The notes under the pieces: generated by a model
Databases searched by the model: none
The model's input: only the letters and a program-made list of their open reading frames with translations
Told to the model about the DNA's origin: nothing
Part shown: in pieces, positions 1 to 7,321 of the stretch
How the letters are laid out: each line of letters begins with the position of its first letter
How positions within the stretch are numbered: the first letter of the stretch is position 1
Program-made: the position numbers and the translations under genes
Assembly (NCBI GenBank): GCA_902984215.1
Contig: CADWAF010002359.1
Coordinates: 1-10,645, forward strand
Source of the DNA: Willaertia magna
Lineage: Eukaryota > Heterolobosea > Eutetramitea > Acrasida > Naegleriidae
DNA: 10,645 bases
Direction: 5' to 3'

Positions 1-72
1 GAGAAGTTAAGCACAGTAGGGCTACATTAGTACTGAGATGGGAGACTTCTCGGGAACCTGTAGTGCTGTAGA
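1..72 (+). rRNA. 5S ribosomal RNA, 3' part (5' end outside window)
   Basis: This is the structural RNA of the large ribosomal subunit. It starts inside the conserved GAAGTTAAGC element (bases 2-11), followed by the AGTACTGAGATGGGAGAC loop-E/helix-IV region and the TCGGGAACC...GTGCTGTA 3' end. Eukaryotic 5S RNA is about 120 nt, so roughly 47 nt are missing at the window edge. The GAAGTTAAGC and GATGGGAGAC blocks correspond to the internal RNA polymerase III promoter (A box and C box) bound by TFIIIA. A run of six T begins right after the mature end. The exact 3' end is estimated from that run. Confidence 0.93.
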
Positions 73-78
73 TTTTTT
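73..78 (+). terminator. RNA polymerase III T-run terminator of 5S rRNA
   Basis: Six consecutive T directly follow the 5S 3' end. Pol III terminates at runs of four or more T in the non-template strand, so this is the expected terminator. Confidence 0.8.
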
Positions 79-139
79 GCTAATTAAAACTACTGGTTAA
101 TGGTAATTTGAAGAGCCAAACACAAAATGAAATTATTTC

Positions 140-143
140 AAAA
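140..143 (-). terminator. Likely Pol III terminator of tRNA-Ala
   Basis: On the minus strand a TTTT run lies 6 nt beyond the tRNA discriminator base. Four T is the minimum effective Pol III stop. It points toward the 5S terminator about 60 nt away. Confidence 0.5.
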
Positions 144-149
144 CCTAAG

Positions 150-222
150 TGGAGCCACAGGGAATCGAACCCTGGACCTTGTGCATGCAAAGCACACGCT
201 CTACCAACTGAGCTATAACCCC
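150..222 (-). tRNA. tRNA-Ala (anticodon UGC)
   Basis: A complete 73-nt cloverleaf can be folded on the minus strand: 7-bp acceptor, GCTC/GAGC D stem with an AGTTGGTA loop, TGTGC/GCACA anticodon stem with loop TTTGCAT, 5-nt variable region, and CAGGG/CCCTG T stem with a TTCGATT loop. The anticodon TGC (plus-strand bases 187-189) reads GCA and other GCN alanine codons. The acceptor stem has a G3:T70 wobble pair, the main identity element of alanyl-tRNA synthetase, and the discriminator is A. There is no intron and no encoded CCA, as expected for a eukaryotic nuclear tRNA. It lies tail to tail with the 5S gene. Confidence 0.97.
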
Positions 223-363
223 TTCTTTTCTTTTAAAATGGAAATTAACATTTAAGGAGAATTATTACTTATGGTGTCTTTGAGGGCGAAATAATGCTGC
301 GGCGGGGCCTTTAAATTGTGTTGCTTGTTTTTTACAAATTTATTGATTTAATTAATGTACAAG
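223..363. other. Intergenic spacer with a small GC-rich island
   Basis: This spacer lies between the tRNA-Ala 5' end and the HRD1-like stop codon. It is AT-rich except for a block at about 294-309 (core GCGGCGGGGCC), which stands out from the surroundings. No ORF or RNA fold was recognised. A minus-strand AATAAA at 344-339, about 20 nt past the HRD1-like stop, is the likely poly(A) signal of that gene. Confidence 0.6.
339..344 (-). terminator. Poly(A) signal AATAAA of the HRD1-like gene
   Basis: The minus strand carries AATAAA about 20 nt downstream of the TAA stop at 366-364, a normal position for a eukaryotic polyadenylation signal. The cleavage site is not visible. Confidence 0.5.
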
Positions 364-1809
364 TTAATCATTGTTATTTTCATTTAATTGTTTTAGCTGT
401 TCTAGAGTAATAGTAATATTATCTCTCATAGATTCTAAATAACGTATATACATATCTGACATAACCTTTTGAAGTTCAGTAAAATTATTATTATTAATTA
501 AATTAGGAATAGTCGTAGAAGAAGATAAAAGTAATTGTTGAATTTGTTGTTGTTGTAATAATAAATTATTATCAATATTGACAGATGTAGATAAATTAAA
601 AGATTGTGGTAATGTTATTGTTGGACTAATATTTGTTGTATTATTAGCTGTAGGAGTAGTTGTTGGAGTGTTATTATTAGAAGAATGATGTTCTCTATGT
701 TCTTGCTCACTTAATAAAACATCAATTGGTCTTCTACATGTAGGACATTCTTGAGCTCTTTCTAAACAACCTCTTAAACATTTAGCATGAAACATATGAC
801 CACAAGGTAATTTCTTAATTGGATTTTGAGTTGTATTAATTCTCATATCTTCTCTACAAACAACACAAACACCGTCATATTCATCTAAATCTTGTTGAGT
901 AGCATCAGGGAATCTTCTATCTAAATTAATTGCTATTCTTCTATAATTAATTAAATCCATTACTCTCTTTTTAACATTATTTACAGCAATATAAATATTT
1001 CTAATTAAATGGAAAGGTAAACCATATTTAGACATTATAATTAAAAAGAAAGAAAGATAAGTAAAAGATTGTAATATTTCAGATGATATATCAAGATAGA
1101 AAATAGATACATCTCTACCTTCCCATCCACCTGTTCCTTCTTCATCTTGTTTAGATAAATTAATTGCATGAAATGTTAATCTAATAATTACAGAAAGTGA
1201 TGTAATACCCATCACAACAAAATCAGATAAAAATAAAACTCTAACTGTTGCTCCTTCTTTTAAATAATGTAAAATAAAATTATAAATAAAATAACAATCT
1301 ACTCCTATTAATACTATTAAACAAATATATAATCTAATAAATGTAGATAATGATGTATTAGGAAGTGATTCAATCTTAATTTATTTAATAAATATTATTA
1401 AATTAAAATTACTTACATGTTTCACTCTTAATTCACTTATCCAATGAAATATTTTCATAAATAAACAAATCCCTAATACAGTTAACATTCTTGATGTTAA
1501 TTCTTCTCTAAATATTGTTAAAGCTAAACATGTTTCAATTAAGGTAAAATATCCCTTTTCCCAAATTACTTCTTCTTCATACATTCTTAATGTACCAAAA
1601 AATATATTCTTTAATAATTTACCAAAATATATTATTGCTAATATTAAATCACATATTAATACTATTCTACTAATTTTTGAAGAAACTAAATGAACAACTG
1701 TTGGATAAAATTGTTGATGTTGATTTGCTGAATGTGCAACCACTATGGTAGTCAAAAAGAGTGTTATAGAGGCTATTGTGTTTAAATCGATCAATGTTGT
1801 TGATGGCAT
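364..1809 (-). CDS. HRD1/synoviolin-type ER membrane E3 ubiquitin ligase (RING-H2)
   Basis: Two exons, 1809-1417 and 1374-364, joined across a 42-nt intron, encode 467 aa. The family is the multispanning ER ligase of ER-associated degradation (ERAD), which helps retrotranslocate and ubiquitinate misfolded proteins for Cdc48/p97 extraction. The N-terminus matches HRD1 closely: QFYPTVVHL near residues 33-41, FFGTLR at 70-75, the IETCLALTIFREE stretch at 91-103 and FMKIFHWISELRV at 117-129. Further hydrophobic segments follow to about residue 246. The RING-H2 is complete: C301, C304, C322, H324, H327, C330, C341, C344. The usual tryptophan after the last-but-two cysteine (CLRSW in HRD1) is C334 here. 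The tail (345-467) is N/T/Q-rich and ends in a predicted helix. I chose ATG 1809 because it sits in an A-rich context and matches the HRD1 N-terminus; ATG 1848 would add 13 residues. A symbol such as SYVN1/HRD1 is the likely orthologue name. Confidence 0.92.
1375..1416 (-). other. Spliceosomal intron (42 nt) in the HRD1-like gene
   Basis: The donor is GTAAGT at 1416-1411 and the acceptor ...ATTAAG ends at 1375. It is phase 0, between the codons of H131 and I132, and the interior is almost entirely A/T. Splicing is required: reading through reaches a stop soon after the donor, while the joined frame continues the HRD1-type membrane domain. Confidence 0.88.
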
Positions 1810-2237
1810 TATTTTTTTTTTGATTTCAAAATTGGTTCCTCTCAACACGTGTTTGTTGCTTTTTCATCTCTTTCCGATGCACCATAACATGTACCTCCCA
1901 TTCATTCATTGAAGAAGATTAAAAAACAATTGATTAATAATCTATTACACTTATCTAATTATTTACTGTAAAACAACCGTAAACACTTTTTGTAATTACC
2001 GGGTGGTACACATAATAATTATTTGATGAAATTCTTGTACCTCCTCAAAAAAATCTCAATGGTGAATTAACCAGAACTTCAGGATTGAAAAAAAATAGCT
2101 CTTCTCAGTTCATTCAAATAATTAAAAAAAAATTGTGATCAAAGAATTTCAAAAAAATTGAACCTCATTGAAAAATATTTCATTACAAATAATAATAAAT
2201 AACTGTTAATCAATCCAATCGACATTTTGAAATAATA
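1810..2237. promoter_or_regulatory. Shared upstream region of two divergent genes
   Basis: These 428 bp separate the start codons of the HRD1-like gene (-) and the ankyrin/pseudokinase gene (+), so the region must hold both promoters and 5' UTRs. It is AT-rich with several A- or T-homopolymer runs (10 T at 1811-1820, A-runs around 2125-2160). A short GC-richer patch, ACCGGGTGGTAC, lies near 1998-2009. No ORF of note, RNA gene or clear TATA element was found. The A-rich stretch before ATG 2238 resembles the other start contexts in the window. Confidence 0.55.
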
Positions 2238-5200
2238 ATGAGTAGCATTAATAATACTACGGATAATGATGTAATGGATGATGATGGATCACCTGTAGAA
2301 ATTCCAGTAACCATTCATAAAGTCAATACAGTCTCTACTGCGCCATTAACAACAACCACTAGTAATAAGAAGAAGAAGGAATATAAAAATAAGAAATTTG
2401 TAGTTTTAGTTGTTTGTTTAGAAAAAGAGACAAGTACTTCAAATAATTTACAAATAGAAAGAAGATGGAATGAATTTTCTTTACCATTAGATGAATATAA
2501 AGTAAAGAAATGGAGTAAATTACCACTTTATTTAGATTTAAATTATTATCATGTACCAACCTTTAATAATTGTGTTAAAGAAGGTATTAATTTTGTTAAT
2601 TATCAAAAACATATTATTGATGATAGTAAAAAGTTGACAGCTAATGAATTAATTGAAGGAGAATGTTATTTTATATTTAATGATGATAAATATCAAATTG
2701 ATAAAAAATTAGATCCAGAATTAAAGAAAGAATTTGAAACTAAAGAAAAAGAAACTAAAATGTTAACTAAATTTCGATCCATTACTGGAGTTGATCAACA
2801 AACAGCTTTATTCTTTCTTGAGTCTACTTGTTTTTCTTTGGAATTGGCTCTCAAAAATTATTACAATCCTGAATTTCAAGTAATGACAGGTGGAACATTA
2901 AATAAAAAGAAAAAGACATTAGAGAAAGAATTATTAACAAGTGCAAAGAAAGGAGATCATATTAAATTAGAATCATTATTAGATTTAAAAGGAGATACAT
3001 TAAATTTAAAATGTATTAATAATGTAGGTATGACTGCATTACATTTATCTGCAAAATATGGACATAAAAAATGTTTAAAAAGATTAATTCAAAATGATAT
3101 TACAAATACTTTATTAAATGTTAAAGATAATTTTGGAAATACTGCACTTCATTATGCATGTATGGGTGATGATACAAAAGTATTTGAATATTTATTAGAT
3201 TTAGATGAAATTGATTTATTTACAAAAAATAATAGAAAAGAGAATTTATTCCATGCTGTTTGTGAAGGTAAAGGTGATTGTCAAATATTTGAAACTTTAA
3301 TTGTTACATGTGCTTTAAAGACAGGTAATGATGATTTATGTAAAGATTTTTGTAATGCAAAGAATAATGATAATGAATCTCCATTCTTAGTTGCATGTAG
3401 AGTTGGTCAAAAAGATATTGTTACAATTATTGTTGAAACTTATAGAGAAATATTTGAAATTAATGAAAAGAATAAACTTGGACAAGATGCTGTAATTATT
3501 GCTGCAAAACATGGACAAGATGCAATATTAGATATTTTATTAAATTTAAGTGATGATGAAATGTCAGATGATGATGTATTTGATGTTAATGTAATTGATA
3601 ACAAACATTTATCTCCATTACATTATGCTATTTATACAAATAGAGTATCAACTGTTAAGAAATTAATTGATTTTGGTGCTAATCCAGATACTAAAGATAG
3701 TAAAGATGGTACAACATTATTATTTAGAGCATTATTATCATTAGAAAATAATGATATTGTAAAATCTCTTTTAAAGAAATGTAATCCAGATATACCTGTA
3801 GGTGATTCTAAAATTACTGCATTACAAGTAGCATGTGCACATGGTAATGATGCAGTAATTGAAGCATTAATTAATGCAGGTGCAAATGTTAATTTAAATA
3901 GTGAAGAATATTGTAGAGATAAACAAGGTGGATTCTTCCCATTGATGAATAGTTTATTTGGTGGAAATATTTTAGTTACAAAGAAATTATTATTAGCAAA
4001 AGATATTGATTTAAATCAAAGATCAATTAAGACAGGTATGACATGTTTACACAGAGCAATTGATCATTATCAATTATTAAAAGGTGATTCAAATAGAGGT
4101 AGTTTTATTATGCAATATATTAAAGTATTAGTTGAAGCAGGATGTAATGTTAATGTACAAGATTATTATGGTAGAACACCATTACATTTATCTAATGCTT
4201 ATTCTGAATTAGAAATATCTAAATATTTATTACAACATGGTGCTGATCCAACAATTACAGATGTCAATGGAATACCATGTGGTCATTTATCATCTAATGG
4301 ATATATAATTTCAGAAAAGAATTTAAAGATTAATTCATTAATGTTATATCAAATTACATTACCAACATCAATTGTTGAAACTGCACAAAGAGGATTTGTA
4401 TTTCATTATGAAGGATTAAGAATGGAATATAATTGTGGTACATTAGAAGATCAACAACAATTATATAAACGTATTATACAATTAAGAAGATATATTCCAA
4501 CAGTATATAATTATAATAGTAAGAAATTAAAAAGATTTGATATGTTTTCTAAAATAATTGGAATAGATAATGAATTTCAAAAAATACAAATATATCAATC
4601 ACAAAATTTATCATATCAAGATTATCATCCAATTAAAACATATTTAACTAAAGATATGTCATTTAAGAATTCAGTTGTTTGTAATTTTCAATCAACTCAT
4701 AAATTATTAACATCTATTTATATATTACATTCATTAAATATAGTACATGGTAATATAAGAGATGATTTTATTAATTTACAACAATCAACATATGACACAT
4801 TTATTTCAGATTATGCAATACCAAGTATTATTAATAAAATAAGTAAAGATGATTATTATACAGCACCAGAAGTTAAAAGAGGTGGATTTGAAAGTATTAG
4901 TACTAAATCAGATATTTATAGTTTAGGTGCATTAATTTATGAAATCTTTTTTAATGAAAAGTATACAAATGAAATTAAAAAGTCAATTAATCTTCCAGGA
5001 TTTCAAACATTTGAATTAGAATTAATTTCATGTTTAAATAGTGAACCTGAATTTAGACCAACAATTCAAGAATTATATAATTCTTTTATTAGAAGTAAAC
5101 AACAATTTGTTGAAATGGTTTTAAAAACTAAAGGAAATAAGATGGATAAAATTACAAAAACAGTTGAATTTGAAACTGAATTGTGTGAAAGATTAATTCA

Positions 5201-6215
5201 ATCTTATGGTTTTAATGATATTAATTGTAAATCACATGGTTTAGAAACTACAAATAATGCTTATAATTGTATTAAAAAAGTTAAAGAAGAAATTAAGAAT
5301 GTTAAAGAAAATTATGATACAACACATTTAGATAATTTATATTTCTATGTTGCTGGAACTGAAAAACAAAAAGGAAATGATAAATTTATTTCAACAAATA
5401 CTTTTACAACAATTAATGATTTAATTCTATATTTACCTGATAAATTTAAAGTTGCTTCTTTTGATTTATTAAGATTATTATTAATTTATCCTCAAAATGT
5501 TAATTTTATTTTAACAAAAGAAGAAAGAATTATTAATGAAATGTTAGAAAGAATGAAAAGTAGAGAAAAATTAGATAAATTCTTTCTTGTACAAATTTGT
5601 AGTTGTTTAAGTCATATTGTTAGAACTGATATTGGTTCAAATTATTTCCGTCATCCATCAAGATATTGTAATTTAATTGATTTTATTGTTTATTGTTTAC
5701 GTTTTAATGATGATGGTGTTGTATTTGCTGCTTCATCTGCTCTTTATAATTTTAGATATGATATTTATCATATTGAAGATATTGATTCTCCAATAATTGA
5801 TGATAAATTACAAATGATTCATATGCAACATGGTAGTCCACAAAGAGAAAGATTATTTGATTGTCTTGTTTCTTCAAAGACTTTATTAGATGCTATTATT
5901 TATAGTTTAGAATCAAGATTACAGAAAGCACAAACAAATACTCAACAAGTACTTAAAGATACAATTAAATTATTATGTACTGCAATGATTAGTATTATGA
6001 AATTAGATCATGGTGCAAAAGATTATTTAATTTCTAAATCATTTAATATTCTTCCTTATAGTGAATACATTGGTGACAGAAAATTAGAAAGAGCAATTGA
6101 ATTAATGTTAATGTCTTGGGAAGATATTGAAGATTATATTGTACAATTAAGAAAAGAACAAGAGTCTGAAACTCGTAAATTTTTAAATAATCTGACACAA
6201 GGTTTATTACAATAA
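2238..6215 (+). CDS. Multidomain protein: UBA-like, ankyrin repeats, pseudokinase, PUL-like C-terminus
   Basis: An intron-free ORF of 1325 aa. Residues 1-160 are not recognised (Lys-rich at 44-53). Residues 176-213 look like a UBA-like domain (SITGVDQQTALFFLES, ELALKNYY), the type found in p97/UBX cofactors. Residues about 232-675 hold roughly ten ankyrin repeats, clearest at 262-295, 298-330, 455-487, 523-555 and 643-675 (GRTPLHLS). Residues about 770-955 form a kinase fold with a degenerate core: HGN at 837-839 replaces HRD, DYA at 858-860 replaces DFG, an APE motif is kept at 876-878 and SDIYSLG is at 891-897. No glycine loop or VAIK lysine is visible, so it is probably catalytically dead. 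Residues about 1050-1300 are all-helical, begin DKFKVASFDLLRLLLIYP, and resemble the PUL domain of Ufd3/PLAA, which binds Cdc48. The family suggests ubiquitin/Cdc48-linked scaffolding, but the cellular role is inference. It is divergent from the HRD1-like gene. The stop codon is embedded in AATAAA. Confidence 0.9.
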   Translation: MSSINNTTDNDVMDDDGSPVEIPVTIHKVNTVSTAPLTTTTSNKKKKEYKNKKFVVLVVCLEKETSTSNNLQIERRWNEFSLPLDEYKVKKWSKLPLYLDLNYYHVPTFNNCVKEGINFVNYQKHIIDDSKKLTANELIEGECYFIFNDDKYQIDKKLDPELKKEFETKEKETKMLTKFRSITGVDQQTALFFLESTCFSLELALKNYYNPEFQVMTGGTLNKKKKTLEKELLTSAKKGDHIKLESLLDLKGDTLNLKCINNVGMTALHLSAKYGHKKCLKRLIQNDITNTLLNVKDNFGNTALHYACMGDDTKVFEYLLDLDEIDLFTKNNRKENLFHAVCEGKGDCQIFETLIVTCALKTGNDDLCKDFCNAKNNDNESPFLVACRVGQKDIVTIIVETYREIFEINEKNKLGQDAVIIAAKHGQDAILDILLNLSDDEMSDDDVFDVNVIDNKHLSPLHYAIYTNRVSTVKKLIDFGANPDTKDSKDGTTLLFRALLSLENNDIVKSLLKKCNPDIPVGDSKITALQVACAHGNDAVIEALINAGANVNLNSEEYCRDKQGGFFPLMNSLFGGNILVTKKLLLAKDIDLNQRSIKTGMTCLHRAIDHYQLLKGDSNRGSFIMQYIKVLVEAGCNVNVQDYYGRTPLHLSNAYSELEISKYLLQHGADPTITDVNGIPCGHLSSNGYIISEKNLKINSLMLYQITLPTSIVETAQRGFVFHYEGLRMEYNCGTLEDQQQLYKRIIQLRRYIPTVYNYNSKKLKRFDMFSKIIGIDNEFQKIQIYQSQNLSYQDYHPIKTYLTKDMSFKNSVVCNFQSTHKLLTSIYILHSLNIVHGNIRDDFINLQQSTYDTFISDYAIPSIINKISKDDYYTAPEVKRGGFESISTKSDIYSLGALIYEIFFNEKYTNEIKKSINLPGFQTFELELISCLNSEPEFRPTIQELYNSFIRSKQQFVEMVLKTKGNKMDKITKTVEFETELCERLIQSYGFNDINCKSHGLETTNNAYNCIKKVKEEIKNVKENYDTTHLDNLYFYVAGTEKQKGNDKFISTNTFTTINDLILYLPDKFKVASFDLLRLLLIYPQNVNFILTKEERIINEMLERMKSREKLDKFFLVQICSCLSHIVRTDIGSNYFRHPSRYCNLIDFIVYCLRFNDDGVVFAASSALYNFRYDIYHIEDIDSPIIDDKLQMIHMQHGSPQRERLFDCLVSSKTLLDAIIYSLESRLQKAQTNTQQVLKDTIKLLCTAMISIMKLDHGAKDYLISKSFNILPYSEYIGDRKLERAIELMLMSWEDIEDYIVQLRKEQESETRKFLNNLTQGLLQ

Positions 6216-6216
6216 A
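6211..6216 (+). terminator. AATAAA overlapping the stop codon of the ankyrin/pseudokinase gene
   Basis: The last codon CAA, the stop TAA and the next base A form AATAAA. If used as the poly(A) signal, it would give a very short 3' UTR. The same arrangement is seen at the coactosin-like gene. Confidence 0.45.
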
Positions 6217-6408
6217 TAACTTTTTCATATCTAAAAATGGTCCACCACTAATAATAGCATCATCCTGTTATATTTAACCATGGTTTTTTGATGCTTCCAT
6301 TTTGTTTGCGGATTTTAAAGTACTGGCGGCAGTTAGTTATTTAAAAACAAACTTGCAACAATCAAATAACCATCCTTTCCAACTGCTTATCATTAAAAAA
6401 ATTGCAAA
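6216..6408. promoter_or_regulatory. Intergenic region upstream of the 259-aa gene
   Basis: These 193 bp lie between two genes on the same strand. They must hold the 3' end of the ankyrin/pseudokinase gene and the promoter of the next gene. Visible elements are a TATATTTAA-like stretch near 6269-6277 and a GC-richer ACTGGCGGCAGTT near 6322-6334. The 30 bases before ATG 6409 contain an A-run. Assignment of these elements as functional sites is inference. Confidence 0.4.
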
Positions 6409-7188
6409 ATGTATTTTAGACGTTTGGCCACTAATCAAGCATTGTTGAGTGGTCTTAGACACTTAAGAGCAGATAATAAACAGCAGTCTGCAAAGAAAGA
6501 CAAGAGAGAAGTTGAAAATTCTATTGTACCGATCAATTCGACGATTCAGAATTTACTTCAAAATGATTTTGAAGTAGAGGCTGCAAAACTCGGAATTCCC
6601 TCCGATAGCGCCGTCTTTAAAGTTGCTCAAAAAATCATTGGAGATGAAGATATATTCTCTCGCATACATGGTTTTGCTAAAGAATCTATTGTTGGAATTC
6701 AAAATTCAAAACCTAAAAGTGATGAACAATATGATTTATTGGCTCTTACTGATGAAAGTCAGAATGAATTGAAAAAAGAAAAGGAAGAAAAAGTAAAACA
6801 AAGAGAAAAAGTAGTTTTCTTTGGTACAAACAAAATGTTTTTAGAGACTGATGACTTGGAAATGAATAATGACAACAATATGGATGAAATTGATTCTTCA
6901 GAGTCTGGAAATGAATATTTCTCTATGTCACAAATTCAATTAATTTTGAGATATTTGAAAGACAGTTTCTTTAATTTTATTGGGTCACTTTTCTCGCTTT
7001 TTAAGAAACAAATGAAAGGAGTTGAATCTAATGAAGTAAACCAAACAACTTTAAAAGCCATTGTTGTTGTTTCAAGTATTGCTGTCTATAGAGTTATAAT
7101 CTCTATGACCCCTCAAAGTATGCACGAGGAAGTCCAACTTGTGGTAAGAGAATTTATGAGATCTTTAGAATCTCAAGAAGTTTATTAA
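6409..7188 (+). CDS. Unrecognised protein with possible mitochondrial presequence and C-terminal membrane segment
   Basis: The ORF encodes 259 aa and I do not recognise the family. The first 20 residues (MYFRRLATNQALLSGLRHLR) contain five arginines and no acidic residue and could form an amphipathic helix, as in mitochondrial targeting peptides. The middle is charged and low in complexity, with a Lys/Glu-rich stretch at about 119-134 and an acidic Asn/Asp/Ser stretch at 147-168. Residues 176-200 are an amphipathic/hydrophobic helix (LKDSFFNFIGSLFSLF). Residues 215-232 (LKAIVVVSSIAVYRVIIS) are hydrophobic enough for one transmembrane helix, with about 27 residues after it. It could be a mitochondrial membrane protein, but that is inference. 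The start is the first ATG of the frame, in an A-rich context. Codon use is less A/T-extreme than in the preceding gene. It is convergent with the phosphodiesterase gene. Confidence 0.82.
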   Translation: MYFRRLATNQALLSGLRHLRADNKQQSAKKDKREVENSIVPINSTIQNLLQNDFEVEAAKLGIPSDSAVFKVAQKIIGDEDIFSRIHGFAKESIVGIQNSKPKSDEQYDLLALTDESQNELKKEKEEKVKQREKVVFFGTNKMFLETDDLEMNNDNNMDEIDSSESGNEYFSMSQIQLILRYLKDSFFNFIGSLFSLFKKQMKGVESNEVNQTTLKAIVVVSSIAVYRVIISMTPQSMHEEVQLVVREFMRSLESQEVY

Positions 7189-7203
7189 CCTTATTTTAAT
7201 GTT

Positions 7204-7223
7204 TGACACCTTAATGGGTGTCA
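7204..7223. other. Inverted repeat (7 bp arms) between convergent genes
   Basis: TGACACC (7204-7210) and its exact complement GGTGTCA (7217-7223) flank a 6-nt spacer; a T-G pair could extend the stem to 8. It starts 15 nt after the stop of the 259-aa gene, so it would form a hairpin in that 3' UTR. It may equally be a palindromic protein-binding site or chance. Confidence 0.45.
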
Positions 7224-7311
7224 CAATTGATTTTGTATAGATAATTTTTTTAGTTTCTCATTCAGGGTATTTGGTGTTATGGGATTAAATTATTTTCGTT
7301 TTGTACATAGG

Positions 7312-7317
7312 TTTATT
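7312..7317 (-). terminator. Poly(A) signal AATAAA of the phosphodiesterase gene
   Basis: The minus strand carries AATAAA at 7317-7312, starting 4 nt after the TAA stop at 7324-7322. This is another case in this window of the signal placed almost on the stop codon. Confidence 0.5.
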
Positions 7318-7321
7318 ACAA

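Noticed and set aside
2359..2559. Minus-strand 66-codon open frame
   Set aside because: It is antisense to the ankyrin/pseudokinase gene; Ile/Leu/Tyr-rich composition follows from the AT-rich sense strand.
6043..6228. Minus-strand 61-codon open frame
   Set aside because: It is antisense to the 3' end of the same gene with no supporting features.
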